DNA from: Nissolia schottii
Lineage: Eukaryota; Streptophyta; Magnoliopsida; Fabales; Fabaceae
Assembly (NCBI GenBank): GCA_003254905.1
Contig: QANU01020509.1
Location: 83,260 to 147,259 of the forward strand
Direction of reading: 5' to 3'
Length of the DNA stretch: 64,000 nucleotides
In this document: one piece after another, positions 35,143 through 48,357 of the stretch
How positions within the stretch are numbered: the stretch's first letter is position 1
Layout of the letters: the number at the start of each line of letters is the position of its first letter
The notes under the pieces: model-generated
Seen by the model: only the letters and a program-made list of their open reading frames with translations
What the model was told of the DNA's origin: nothing
Databases searched by the model: none
Program-made: the position numbers and the translations under genes

Positions 35143-37232
35143 TGTTAGGGACTAGGCCCAACGACCCGACGTAGGACCCACCCTGGTTCACGGATCATGG
35201 GCCTCAAGTCCACCACACCCACATGGACTCACTCCCAGTTCAAGGCCCATCCCCAGTTCGAGAGGAAAATTCGCCACATACAACGTTCCTCGGAACCCAG
35301 AGGAAAATCTATGATCACGACCCCATCAGTGGCAGTCATCTCGCTGTCTCCATAAACCTCACCCCAGGTATAAAAGAGACTGAACCCGTCAGGTATCGAC
35401 TAGAACCCATCTCTCTGGATCCTACACCTTTATCCTACCTCTACCTACTTGAGCATCGAAGTCCTTGTAGGTACACCCGCCCCGCCTTAGAGATATGCTG
35501 AAGAGTTTGAAGTCCAATCCATCCGGGGATCTTCCATCTCGGTACATTGGCGTCATCTGTGGGGACTTTCACTGCATCTCACTCATCCTTAGACTCCAAA
35601 ACACCTCTGTTACCATGCCTTCAAAGAACACACGAAAAACCTACCGCCTTGTCAGCTCGATGGAAACCCGTGGAGCTGTATCCGCCAATAACAAAGCACA
35701 ACTAACCAACCAACCCCAACAACCCCCTCCCGATGAGATTCCCCCGCAAAACCAAAATCTCACTGCTAACGACAATCCTCAGGAAAACGAGGAACTACCT
35801 CCCCCACCAGACCTAGCAGACACTGTGGGCGATCAAGCTACCAGAATAATGCAATTGGAAGCAGCCATTTTCCAGCTCAAACAGGTGAAAGATGAAAGGA
35901 AAAAAATAAGTCGAAATCCGCAGAGCAGCAGAAAAGGCTAAGAAAGAAGCTGAGCGCAAACAAAACATGTCATCAGGCAGGCGGAAGATCACCAACATCA
36001 CATCGACGGTCTTAACCGCGATGATGGCCAGTATAACACAAATCCACAAGATGACATCTAGGAGTTCGTGTACAAAAAGTCCACGGAGGTGAGAACTCAC
36101 ACTGCAGACAGAGGCTACCTGATGGTGAGGAGAGCAAAAGGGAGGGAAAACCACCCTGCGGACAATATCTTAGAGGCAATGCCCGCACATGGTTTCCGTC
36201 CACCAACGGACATGGAACCATATGACGGAGTGACTGACCCATAACATCACTTGGGTGTATTCAGGCACAGAATGATCCTAGATGGAGCCACGAATGCCAT
36301 CCAATACGAGTCGTTTCTAGTAACCATGGTTATTAAACTCTCGAATTAACTCGTAAACTCTTACAAGTTTATGATTTCACTACACAAAACGAGTTAACAC
36401 TCGAGTAAACTCTTACGAGTTTAAGTAAACTCTCGATTTTACTAGCGACTGTACGAGTTAAAATCTACCTAAGAGTTTACGAGTTTACCTCAAGATGTAT
36501 AAATTTGGTAACTCTTTTAGATACTTAATTGACTTTGTGTGTATTAGACAATATCTACTGAGTTTACTAAGCCGATTTTATATATTTATCATAATTGCGT
36601 TATGTTTTATCAAACTATAAAGTAATACATGTACAGACTAAAGTATGACATAACTAAGTGTCATGCATTAAGATATATTTTATGATAATTATTTTCGTTT
36701 ATTTTATTTTAAAGTTAACATTATTTAATGTCAATTATGAATACAAAATTTAATCATGTTTAGTTCTTAATTATATTGCTTATATCATATATTTTTTACA
36801 TATGTAAACTCTTACAAGTTTACGATTCGAGTTTGCTGGGTCTTCACGAGTTTACTTAAACTCTCGAGTTTGACAACCCTACCAGTAACCCTTCGAAAAG
36901 GGGCTCTCGTTTGGTTTAATGCACTTCCACCTAAGTGCATTAAATCCTTTGACGACTTAGTTGAATGCTTCTTAGCGAACTTCACCACTAGAAGAACAAA
37001 ACCCAAGACGGTTGTAAGCCTCTTGGGGATCATTCAAAAAAGTGATGAAACACTCTGGCAATACTTGGACCGTTTTTTACAAAGAGCATGCCTAGGTTGA
37101 AGATCTACAACCCCAGGCAGCACTGATGGGCCTAACCATGGGTTGAAAAAGTGAGGCCACTTCTCAAAAAAATACCTATTCAAAAGGCTTTCGTGGAGCT
37201 TAATGGAGATCCAAGAAAGAGTAAAAAAGTAT
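35143..37232 (+). mobile_element. Tat/Retand-type gypsy element: 5' LTR, PBS, broken gag
   Basis: The 5' LTR is 35143-35546 (TGTTAGGGACTAGGCCC to GGTACA). It is followed by TTGGCGTCATCTGTGGGGA (35547-35565), the primer-binding region typical of Tat/Ogre-lineage elements. A gag frame opens at 35615 (MPSKNTRKTYR, then a Pro/Gln-rich stretch) and frames break near 35912. Further gag-like sequence resumes around 36240-36316 and, after an inserted MITE, at 36890-37230 with WFNALPPKCIKSFDDLVECF and a FTTRR/LL.I.Q-type gag core. The element stops abruptly at 37232, where an Athila LTR begins. No pol or 3' LTR is present in this orientation, so it is dead. Confidence 0.82.
36325..36881. mobile_element. 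hAT-type MITE nested in the Tat gag
   Basis: A 557-bp insertion interrupts the gag homology. Ends are CATGGTTATTAAACTCTCGA and, inverted, TAGGGTTGTCAAACTCGAGA, imperfect TIRs of hAT type. Flanking 8-mers are CTAGTAAC (36317-36324) and CCAGTAAC (36882-36889), an 8-bp duplication with one change. The interior repeats AACTCTTACAAGTTTA-like phrases in both orientations as subterminal repeats. There is no coding capacity. Confidence 0.8.
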
Positions 37233-40200
37233 TGATAAATGTCATAGTTTGGTATTTTCATAGGTTAAAATGACACTTATCTGCATTGTTTATATCGATT
37301 TACTAGCCAAATTCCCCACTTTTGTATAAATTTAGTATAGTTTAAGAGAATGGATGCATATGAGTAAAATAATACAATTCTTGTTAAAATCCTACAGGAA
37401 TAAGAGGTGCGGAGCAAAGAGCTGCAGGACAAGAAGAATTGAGCAACCTAATGAAGCTCCAGTCCGCTGAGCGACCCTAAGAAGCCGTTGAGTGACCTCT
37501 GTTCCCAAAGAGTTTGCTTATAGGTGAAGTAACTTCCGAGTGAAGCAATCCCAAACTGCCTTAAAGCCGCTCAGTGAAGCCCTGCATCCGCTCAGCGACA
37601 TAGACTGAAGTTTTCTATAAATAGAGTTTTAGCTCACAGATTCAAGAGCTCTAACAGATCCATCACTGAACATTCATATTTAGAGAGCCTTAGAGAACGA
37701 AGAAGATGATGGAGAATGAGCCAAGAGCTATCAAGGAGCACGGCGTCACTCACCATGGTAGCGTGAGAACATGTCATGGTGAGTGTCCATCACCTTGTTC
37801 TTTAATTTCTTCTTGTAAGATGGATGTTTAATCCTCTTATTGTTGGGATTTTGATGAATATTATGGTTTTATTGTATCCATGTAACTCTTTTATATATGA
37901 ACCTATAATATTCCCTGATTTGCATGATTGATCTTGTACTTAATGCTTGTTTTAGCTTAGCTATCTAAAGCATGATTCGAAACTTGATTGTTTGTGAGCG
38001 AAAATTACATTCATTAAGTTGGAACGAGATCAAATCATCTAATTCCTAATTTCTAGACATAGAGTTAGGCATTAGTCATTTTAACACCCGAAATTATATC
38101 GGTTTGCTTTGGTAGTTTGTGCAAGAGATTGACAAAATGACAAAGGGAACCGAATGATCTTTTCATGCTTGAAAGAGATGAATAAGATAAGAATTGTGGC
38201 GAGGAGTCAAAGGAATTGATAAGTCATATGCATTGAGTAAATGGATATATGAAAACTATAATATGATTCAATTCTCAGCAAGCTTCCTTATCTGCTTCTA
38301 ATTCATTGTCATTTTATCTTTTGTTTTACTTTATTTGTTTTAAAACTAAACTGACAAACCAACCACCATATTGTTTAATTAACAAACTCAAGAATGACTT
38401 TATTCAACTCCTTGTGAATACAACTATACCCGACTATATTGCAATTGAATCCCTCTGGGATTTGAAAGCTGTAAAGGAAGATATATATAAAAAGACAAGA
38501 GTATAAAAAGCTTTCAACAAATATGGCACCGTTGCCGGGGAGTTGCGTCATAAATGTATCGCTTGAGTTTTGTTTAATTAAGCAATTGTGAATATTGTAA
38601 ATAGTTTATAGGTTCTTAGTTAGTTCTTTTGATTATCTTGTTCTAATCTTATTGTCTAGTGTGTATTTTTCTTAGCTATTACGAGGTAAAGTTTCGATAC
38701 ATCAACTTCTGTTTGATCCAAAGATTGAAGCTACAATGCGGAAAAACAACAGCAAAGCTAGGAAGAAGAAGCAGTTGGCCAGTTTGATAAAAGAGCAAGA
38801 AGCAACTTCATCTTCTTCAATATCTTTAGAAAGTCCACAACAAGAAACCATGGCTGGCACTGGAAATGAAAATGTTGTAGCTGGTAAAAACCGGGGATTT
38901 GTAAACTTCACTCCCAAAAACATAATCAGAATGAGCAGATCAGCAAGAGCACAAAGGCTACCTCAGATGCAACCTCCTTTAGTGCAATTAATGTATGCTA
39001 ACCCTTTTGCAGGTTTGGATCATGAGGATACGTATGCTCATCTGAAAAAATTCTATGAGTTGTGTGGAATTGCGGGGATGTCAGAAGCTAATGAGGAATC
39101 AATCTTTCTACTGATGTTTCCCCTGACTTTGATTGGAAAAGCAAAAGAATGGTTGCCGGATCAGCCGCAACATATCGTGTCAAATTAGGATCAATTAGAG
39201 GAAAAGTTTTGTGCGAGGTATTTTTCTCAATTTAGGTATATGGATTTGAAAGCTGTCATTTCTAATTTTGTGCAGTCTGCAGGTGAAAGCTTATGTGAAG
39301 CTTGGGAAAGATACAAATCCATGCTGAGGAAGTTTCCAAAACATGAATTTGATGCTAAGACTCAAACCCACATCTTCATAAATGGATTATAGCAGCAGCA
39401 CAAACTTATGCTTGATGCCACAGCTGGAGGACAAATCATGTCCAAAACACCAGAAGAAGCAATATCCATCATTGATTCCATGGCGTTAACCGATCAGCAA
39501 GGCCAATACAACAAAGGTTCCACAAGGAAAGGAAGCAATCTTGGCTCAGGACAAGCAACTTCAGCAAAAACTAGATGAAGTGAAGAAGACCCTAAGCGAG
39601 CTGCCAAAGCAAATTAGAGAAAGCAAAGAGTCTAGAAGGCAGCAGGTATATCAATGTGAGATTTGTACTGGTGACCACCCATGTAGTTACTGTCATTTCA
39701 GGGAGGAGGGTGTACAGTACTTGGATAACCAGCAGAGGCCCTATCAAAGCAATTATCAAAGGGGCCCAAATCAACAAAATTTTCAACCATGGAGACATGA
39801 TGCAATACCATCCAATAATAGAGCTCTGCCGTCACAGTACCAATAACCACAACAATATCAGAATCAGCAGCAAGTGCCACAACCACCAATGGAGCAGAAT
39901 TCCAAATTGGAGGAGACATTGAATCAATTCATGCAGTTGTCAACGTCAAATCAAAAGAATACAAATGCCTCCATCAGAAATTTGGAGATACAAGTAGGGC
40001 AACATGTGCAAGAGATGACAGAGTTGAAGAAAGGGAAATTTGCAGCCAATACAGAGCAAAACCCAAGGGAGTCCTACAGTGCAATTAATCCTAGGACTGG
40101 AAAGAATGATGGACTGAGGAATGATGAAGAAGGGCAATGAAAGAAAACAGGCGTCAAGCTAATGACGTAAAACAAGTGCTTCCCGGGAGGCAACCCAGTG
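37233..40200 (+). mobile_element. Athila-type gypsy element: 5' LTR, PBS, defective gag, pol absent
   Basis: The LTR spans 37233-38519 (TGATAAATGTCATAG to TTTCAACA) with a CTATAAATAG box near 37615. It is followed by TGGCACCGTTGCCGGGGAG (38524-38542), the signature Athila primer-binding region. gag runs from 38736 with MRKNNSKARKKKQ, then YANPFAGLDHEDTYAHLKKF (family core), WLPDQP, and later the zinc-knuckle-like CEICTGDHPCSYC (39655-39693). In-frame stops occur near 39187 and 39390, and there are frame changes near 39600 and 39850. Right after gag (40170-40195) comes GTGCTTCCCGGGAGGCAACC, a sequence usually found near the 3' end of Athila internal regions. Protease, reverse transcriptase, RNase H and integrase are therefore deleted. 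Confidence 0.85.
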
Positions 40201-41600
40201 TTTGTAAGTATTTTAATATCCTTTCTAGTTTTTATTAGGTATATTGAACTTGTTCAAAGATTTAGAAATCAAGACTCCAATGAATTATGAGGAAATGAAC
40301 CATAAACTTGTGTTTTCATGCATTGGAATTGGATTTTCTACAAATTCTATGCAAAGCTGGTACTTTAATGGGTAGACAAGTCTAATTCATGCCATGGAAT
40401 GTGTAAAAATGATTGGTTTCCAAGATGGAACCATTTTTCAAACTTTGACATATTTAGTTATGGTTTCCAATTGCAACAATTAATCATTTTGGTCATTTCT
40501 GCATAAACTGCAATGCAATTGTATTTCAAGTCTTGAGCAAGTTCAATTATATCTAATATGTTAATATTGAGGTGTTAGAATAGATTTCTAATGGTTTTGG
40601 AGAATTGTGAAGTCAATTGATGCTTAGGTTCATGATTTTGCATAGTTAAGAACCAAAGAAGTGAAATTGAGGAAATATGCTTAGTTCTTAACTTTGATGG
40701 CTTTAACATGTTTCAATAAGGTATTCTAAATGTTATTGAAGCCTAACAAAAGAAGGAAGTGAGTTTGGAAGAATGTGAGGTAATAAATGGCAAAATCAAT
40801 GCAAATAAGGCTTACTTGAACCTTAAGGTGACTTGTGTGCTAAACATGTTTGAATTGTGAGTTTTCAGTACTACACAGGGTTCTTAGGTCATATCTGATT
40901 GTTTGCCTTGATTGATTTATGTTTCCCATGGTTATAACATGATTTGACATTTTAACTTGCTAAACAAGCTTAAACTTGTCCATAATATGGCCAAATTGAG
41001 AATTTATGTTCAAACATGCCCAATTATGCAATCTACTCTAGGCAATTTTATTTTTATGGATGAATTGTACAAATCAATTTTAAAGTTTGTCAAAATTGCA
41101 TTTTACTCTAAATCATGTTCAAAATTACACTTTACCCCAATTTTTATTTTGCAACTAATCTTCAATGATCGGTTAAGTTTTTATTTTTATTTCTTTTTCC
41201 TTATTTTGTGTTAAGTTAATGAAAACAATAAAAACAACAAAATTTATGTCTTATTTTTATTTTTTGTGTTTATCATTTCTCTACAAAATTCTAAAATAAA
41301 AAATAATATTTTATTATTTTAACTATTTCTTCATAAACTTTTAAAATTAAAAAAATATATGAAATGAAATAGAATCATAACATTTAATGAAAAATTGAGG
41401 CAAGGTGAAATTTTATACATAGTTTGAGTGGAATACAATATTGGCAAAACTTAAGGGTGGTTCGTGCCATTTAACTTGTCTTTTTTTCTTTCCCCCTTTT
41501 AATTGTTTCTATTCTACGTGGTTGATAACGAAAATCGTGTTTCTTCGTCTGAAACTGAAATTTGGTTCTTCGACTATCGTCGCCTTCATAAGAATTTAAG
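40201..41600. other. Probable Athila 3' region and ING upstream spacer
   Basis: No recognisable protein. The segment up to about 41200 may be residual non-coding Athila 3' sequence, since no 3' LTR matching 37233 is seen. The last 200 bases become the ING promoter and 5' UTR, with a pyrimidine-rich stretch at 41478-41510. Confidence 0.4.
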
Positions 41601-41621
41601 ACAACGCATTCTTCCCAAAAA

Positions 41622-41629
41622 AAACCCTA
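41622..41629 (+). promoter_or_regulatory. Telo-box directly before the ING start codon
   Basis: AAACCCTA sits immediately upstream of the ATG at 41630. Telo-boxes are common in 5' regions of plant housekeeping and cell-cycle genes and are bound by Myb-type telobox factors. Whether it works here is inference. Confidence 0.5.
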
Positions 41630-44600
41630 ATGTCATTCCTCGAGGAATTTCAAGCCAGTAATCCTCTCCCCTTTTTAGTCGATTTCTCTTTCGTTTCTTC
41701 ACCAATTCTGGATTTTTAGGGTTCAACAGTATAACTTTGTTATCAATTTCGCATTAACCAACGGCTCTGCGTTCTTCTGTTGTTTTTTTTCTCCTGCAGA
41801 TTTGGATTCACTACCCGTTATTCTTCAGAAGAAGTATGCCTTGTTGCGTGACCTAGATAAGAGTTTACAAGGTAATTGTAATTTTATAAAGATGTACATT
41901 TTCGTCATTATATGATTATTCTAGATGGTTAGTTTTATTTTTGTTCATTGGTGCAATCTTGTTAAGAAAAACCAATTCAATTTTGTAAAAATGCTATCAG
42001 GGTTTCAGTTGGTCTAATCAATATTACCGCTCTCTCTGTCATTCTCTGTGGTTAATGATGAGTTCCCTTAGTTCTTCGATTGGGTGTCTGGTGATTCACT
42101 GGTATTATTGTAATTGTGTGAGGTTAGAAGTCATTTCATCTCCAAAGGCACACGTCTTGATTGTTAAACTGGTGGTAACACTAGTGAGCTTCCCATGGAA
42201 TTGTGTTGTTATATGATAGGTGACTTCCACCAAAGGCCTCCCAGGCCTGCTGAGATCAAATTTGCCCATTCTGCGCTGTATTTTGGTGGAAGTAAGAAGT
42301 ATACTGGGTTTGTAATTTGTATATATAATACATGAATCAACAATTTAGGCAAACTCAGAAATGGGTCTTCTTTATGTCATCATAAACTTGTATACTTTAT
42401 AGAAAATGAAATTTAGCACTTCTCCACTGAGTTACATTTTTGTTAGACCGGGTTGTTTCAACACGCCTAGTTAATTTGATTGATCATGGCCTATCTGATT
42501 ATTTTTGTTTATATGTTATATGTTGCTTACTTTGCTAATAATACCTATAATTAGTTATTAGATATTAAATTAAAGACATGGTATGCTCTTCTACATTTTT
42601 GTAATCTGTGTCCACACTCCACAGTGCCATTCTTCTATTGAACAAGAAAATGATAAATGATAAAGCTTTAAGTTGTGCTTATCTGTATTCTCCTGTATCA
42701 CACCATGAGTCTTGTTAGGTTTCCAAGCAACATAAACATTGTGATGTCTATGTACAGATATTCAAAGGCAAAATGAACAGCGTTGTGAGCAAGAAATTGA
42801 AGATATTAGGCGAGGAGTTAGGTCTGGAAACATCACACCTGATACTTCAGTTATTAGATTCTCTGATGAAGCACTTGATGAGCAAAAGCATAGCATCAGG
42901 ATTGCTGATGAAAAAGTTGCCTTGGCTGTCCAGGCATATGATTTGGTAGTCCACTTATCTTATCACGTGCAGTTTTTAAGGCCTCTGTTGATGCTTTGCT
43001 TTAGATTATTGTACCTGGATTTTAATATTGTGATTTTATGGTAATACTAATCCCTCCTTTGATATATACCTCCTTTGTACAACACTGCTATGGATATCTT
43101 GCTTCACTTTTTTCCCCTCATTGCTTTTCTTCACATGAAGGCGTGGCATTGTCCATGAAATATTAGTTACAATCATAATTCATGTATGATTGTTATATTA
43201 TTTCCATTTTGCTCCACCCCATTTTCCTTACATTTTGCAAGCTCGGTTATATATACGCACCACACACACACACACACACACTATCATTTGGAGAAAAAAA
43301 ACAAAAATTTGGTTATGGAACATAATATATTGGACTCAACTCAGTAAAATTAATGCAAAAAGTATTGTTTGCTCGTTGTTCAAGTATTTTGCAATCCTAT
43401 ATTTATGATTTTTGTTGCAGGTAGATACACACATACAACAACTTGACCAGTATCTGAAAAAGTTTGATGAGGAGCTTCGGCGTGGTAATTTGCTTTTTTC
43501 GTCTTATAATCTATAAATTTTTATAGTCTTTTGAAAGGGTCAAAGTATATCGTGATTGACAATCACTGAGTCCCCTTATTTGTATGAATAAAGCCTTTTT
43601 TTCTATTGATTTCTGACAGAAAGAGAAAATGCTGCAACAACTGGAGTGCCTGCTTCAGGTCCTGATTGTAATACAAAATCTGGAAGGGGCAATGAAAGCG
43701 GTAGAGGAGGGCGTAAAAAGTATGTAACTCTTAGGACAATATGCGATTCATTTTCTCATAGATTATCACTTTTATGATGCTGGTCCTTATGATTTTCATT
43801 TTTAACTGTCTTTTCCCCATATGCTTGGTCCTGCCTCTTTTGTATTCTGCTATGTAAGATCTTGATTGACATGGTGGGCACGTCTTCAAATATAGACACT
43901 ACACTAGTTATTTATATAAACATTGGATGATAGAAAAATTTAGTAGTTCAGAAGAAAAAAATTTAGTAGTTCAGAAGAAAAAAATTTAGCATATTTAGGT
44001 AGTGAAGGCATTTAGAGGAAGAAGTGATAGACAGAGAAGACATTTTAGTATGTCATACTGATGAATGAATAGACAGCTGTCTATAGGTTGCAAAAAGAAA
44101 TGAACATTAGTCTACCACATTTACATGCCCACATTTTCAGCTATTGCTGCTTCTGGTTACGATGGAGGTTACGAAATATGTGCATGGTTAGAGGATGAAG
44201 TTATTTTAGATCCAAGTTTACTAAGTCATTATGATACAATCTGCATAGTTTGATATGTGACATGCTCGCATGGTGCTTTGTTCTGCACTTTTGTCTGGAT
44301 ATCCTAAGGCCTTATCCGTCCTACTGATCTCTATACATAGTGAAATTGATAGAGCTCCTAGAATAACTAAAGTCTACATAAGGAGGTGGATGAGGTGCGA
44401 CACGGAATCAGAACCAAGAGACAAATGATAGGTGTTGGACACACACTTTGTAACTAACTGCCGAAATAGCAGTGGAAACAGAGTGGGAACATGGCAATGG
44501 TGAGGGGGATCTGATGCTGGAAATTAAGGAGAGGGAGGTTAGGCAGAGATTTGGGTAGATTCTGGGCCAGGCTAGGCACTATCTGATTGCCTAGCCGATT

Positions 44601-45590
44601 TGTTTTCCTTTTCTGTATCAACATTTTCCAGAGACCATGGACAGATATTACTCTGATTCAGACCTGGAATCTGCGTAAAATTCAGTCAACTTTCATCCCT
44701 GTTTTTGTCCTTCTCTCTGGGTACCCAATATGCTATATAATCTGAATTCTTTGATGATATGAAACCCTATATCCTCAAGCAATACTTGTTCTGGTACCAT
44801 AATGAAAGTAGGAAATCTTATGTTTACCTAAATTTTTGAAAGCCAAATCTTAAATTTGAAAATATTTACCATAATGATTAAGCTTCGGCTTCTTTCATCT
44901 GATCTTAATAAAATATCAGAATTTTTTATTTTGTATTGAAATTACCCTGATAACTGTAGCAGATTGTGTTATAGACTTGATTATGTATTACATGAGTATA
45001 CAATTTTGAATTCCACATTATAATTGTCATGTTGAATATGTGAGCTTATAAAGAGACGTAGCATTTATTTATGATTTTTCTGTTTTCTTTTCTTTCCCTT
45101 GTTTACTGATATGATGGATACATTTATACTGCATGTCTGCTACAATATCAAACAGTTGAAAGCAAGAATTGAAATAAAGAATTGTGATATAATAGAAATC
45201 TCTTGAATTTACTACTACAGATCACGCCAAACATCTGTCACGGTGGCAACAGCAGCAACAGGAGCACAAGCCACATCTGTGAACCCAGCCGGCATGGATT
45301 TGGATTTACCAGTTGATCCAAATGAACCCACATACTGCTTTTGCAACCAAGTTAGCTATGGGGAGATGGTTGCCTGTGATAACCCTGATGTATGTATTTG
45401 CTTTCTTTTTTTTTCCTGTTGCTAAAAGTCCTCTTTACTTACATTCCTAACATATTTTATAATCTCTTTGAATTTACAGTGCAAAATAGAGTGGTTTCAT
45501 TTTGGTTGTGTTGGTCTGAAAGAACAGCCAAAAGGAAAATGGTATTGTTCGAATTGTGCAGCAACAAGAAATCGCCGGAGAGGCAAATGA
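41630..45590 (+). CDS. ING2: ING-family PHD finger protein (ING2-like), 7 exons
   Basis: ING proteins are subunits of histone acetyltransferase complexes; their PHD finger binds histone H3 trimethylated at Lys4, and they act in the nucleus. Exons: 41630-41657, 41800-41871, 42758-42945, 43421-43484, 43620-43719, 45221-45389, 45480-45590. All introns are GT-AG; the product has 243 aa. The N-terminal ING domain includes [20 protein letters not shown], then [14 protein letters not shown] and [20 protein letters not shown], a coiled-coil dimerisation region. A basic GRGGRKK linker follows (likely nuclear localisation), then [13 protein letters not shown] and the C4HC3 PHD finger. Zinc ligands are C190, C192, C203, C208, H214, C217, C230 and C233, all present. 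Aromatic-cage residues Y189 and W212 are intact. The product ends in a basic RNRRRGK tail. Similarity to Arabidopsis ING2 is closest from memory; ING1 is the alternative. Confidence 0.95.
43260..43281. repeat. (CA)n microsatellite in ING intron 3
   Basis: Eleven AC units in the intron between exons 3 and 4. Confidence 0.9.
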
Positions 45591-48357
45591 GGCTAGCAGA
45601 AGAATAAGATTGATGTTAAAAAGGCCATAGTGTATATTAATATTTTTTGAAGGGTGGTTAGTTTAATATTTCAGGGCCTTGTAACTTGCTTATGTAGCTG
45701 CCATTACTCGGGAAAATTTGAAATTGCAGATTTACAATGATTTGCTTTGTCAATTTAGTCTCTTGTTAATGAGCCATCGAATGGTTCTCTTATTTCGTTG
45801 TAGATCAAGCTTGGAAAAGCGAGAAAATTCTTGTATAGACTGTACAAAGTAGATTGTGCACTAAAAATTATAATTAGGAGTCATGAGTGAAAATTGCTTG
45901 TGTAAATATTGAATGCATACAATGTGTGAAAAGAAAAATATTAAGTATAGCGTGCAAGAAGTATTAACATGTTTGGTTTTGCGTTGCAGGCCATTAGAAT
46001 TGATTTTGGATGGGTAGAAGTGAGAAATTTTTATTTGTTGACGCTATCAGAATAGATTCTTCATTGTTTTGCCGGTTTTTCAAACGAATACTTTGACCAT
46101 TTACAGAAATAGCTCTTAATAATTTTAAGCGTTTTTAAGGTTCCAAGAAGTTCTTCAGGATCTTTGTTGTTATGCATCTGGAGTATGGCTATGTAAAGCT
46201 TTGGAAGTACTTTGGATAATTGTGGAGGTTATTATACAAAGGACTTCTAGAAACTCAATTTTTTTGGGGCAAATTATGTTAGCTAACTTACCTCGTTACT
46301 TTGATTGCTTGATATAGTTCGTTTTGTATGCAATGTCTCATTTTATTATGAGCAATGCTTTGAAGATTTAATAAATCAACTTACACATTTTGATAAATAA
46401 CACGATATTTTACTTCTTAATTTGTTCTTTAAAATGTTAAGTGCCCCTCATCAAAGTGTGTAGATTGACTTGATAGTTCTCCCAAACAATTTTCTTATGT
46501 TATAAATCATATTAATTAGATATCAAAATCTTAAAATCTATTGTTTTAAGCTCATTTAATTATTATCACTATTGCTATATTGGACATATTGTTCAGCAAT
46601 GGTCATTAGTGTGTATTGTTATGATATGAGTCCTTGTGTATGGGCGTTTCAGGCAAAAACTAAGCCAAAAATGATTAAGACACTAAGTTGGATCAGAAAA
46701 TGTATATTTGTAAACTTGTGAGGAAAGTTGCTTGGTTATGAATTGAGTGATGGAGCTATGTAGAACTAAGGACTCGAGTGGTGAACAAGAATACCACTGC
46801 AAAGGCTTTTCGGAGGATGATTCAAAAACTAGTTATTGTAAGTCTATCGGATGTCTTGGCTCTATTGGACACTTGACTCTTAGGGTTCCTCTCTTTTATC
46901 TCTCTAGTTTCTAATGTAATACTTTGTGTGGTGTCCCAAACCTAGTGATTCTTGGGTTCTCTTTGTTTTTCTTGGTCTAAGAGGTGTTCAAGAGAATGAG
47001 TTCTTATGAGTGGTGTTTGTTGTCCCGTTTCATGTTTTCTCTCCTTTATTAAATGTCTCATTTTGTCCATTAGATTTTTCTTTCAAAAATTCTCATTTCT
47101 CTGTTTCTAAACATTTAACAAAATTACCCTTATTTTGGCTGACGTGGCATTCCCACTTTATGTGACGAATAGTGCTGAGATTTACCAACAAGGTTACCAA
47201 ATCCAATAGAAATTCACCAACAGGGTTGCCAAATCTAATAGGAATTCGTCAACCGGGTTAATGTAATTGTATGTTGCTGTAAATTAATGAGTCAATAAGA
47301 TCATGCCATATTTTAATATGATACTTATAATTTAAAGAAAGTACAGTAGCGGACACTTATATGAGATTTACCATTTTATTAGTGTTTGGGAGCTCTTTCC
47401 ATTATCAATTTACAAGATTTACCATTTTGTTGCTGTAGAGATAGAGAGAGAGCATTAAAAAAAAGAGAGAACAAAAGTAGGTAAATATTTTGTACATATA
47501 TATATAGGAAGAGAGAGAGACTTTATTTCATCAGAAACTTAAAAAGTGAAGGGGAGAGACAGAAATGGTTGAAGTATATTTAGTTTTCATTTCATTGTAC
47601 AAATTTATTTGTTGTAAAGGAGGAAGGAAATAAACTTGCATAAATGAGAAGTAATGAATATCACCAAAGATTTAGTGTTTCAAATAAATATGGTGGATAG
47701 ATTTCAAATAAATATGGTGCATAAATGTTATTTTCTTGGTAGATTGTTTTTTCAAAAAATTTCATTAAATGATCTATCTCACACAAATGAGTTAAGCATA
47801 TTTAAATATTTACTAAAAACTTTTATGCACATACAATCCTTACATTTTTAAAAAAGAAGGGAATGAGTAAGAGAAAAGGAAATGAGTAAAGAGTAATGCT
47901 TTTTTAACTTTCTTTTTAAAAATATTCAAAATTTTCACAAGAGCCTTTGAAAGAAAATGTATTTTAGTTCATAATATTTTCTTAAAAAAAATTAATTCAT
48001 AAAATTTAATAATTTTTTATTATTTCTTCCTAACGTACTTTAATAGTACTATTTATTTTAATGGACCAACCTGCGGTCACGTATTTTACCTTAAATAATA
48101 AATATAACAGTTTGATGGCTAAATTTCTTTTCAAGCATATCAACATCTTCCAAGTGACAGTTTCTTTTGAAATATATCGCTAAATGTAAGGTAAAAAATT
48201 GTTTCCAAGTATCTTGGCATTATTGCAAACAACATTTTCTTACCTACATCTTGATCTCTCAACTATGATTACATCGATGCCTTCTCGCAACAAATAATTA
48301 GAAACCAAAAAATAAAAAACTATTAAAGGAGCTCAGGTTCAATCAAATGGAAGCTGA
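45591..48357. other. Convergent intergenic region, ING to CPN60
   Basis: It begins with the ING 3' UTR and ends with the CPN60 3' UTR. No gene was recognised between. A tandem repeat lies at 47181-47260, and GA/TA-rich short repeats at about 47440-47520. The rest is AT-rich spacer, some of it probably old TE sequence. Confidence 0.5.
47181..47260. repeat. Tandem repeat of about 33 bp, about 2.5 units
   Basis: The units read TTTACCAACAAGGTTACCAA..., TTCACCAACAGGGTTGCCAA... and TTCGTCAACCGGGTTAATG, joined by ATCCAATAGAAA or ATCTAATAGGAA. Confidence 0.8.

Noticed and set aside
40957-41214. 85-codon ORF upstream of ING
   Set aside because: Low-complexity Phe/Leu/Lys-rich translation of AT-rich DNA, with no homology recognised.
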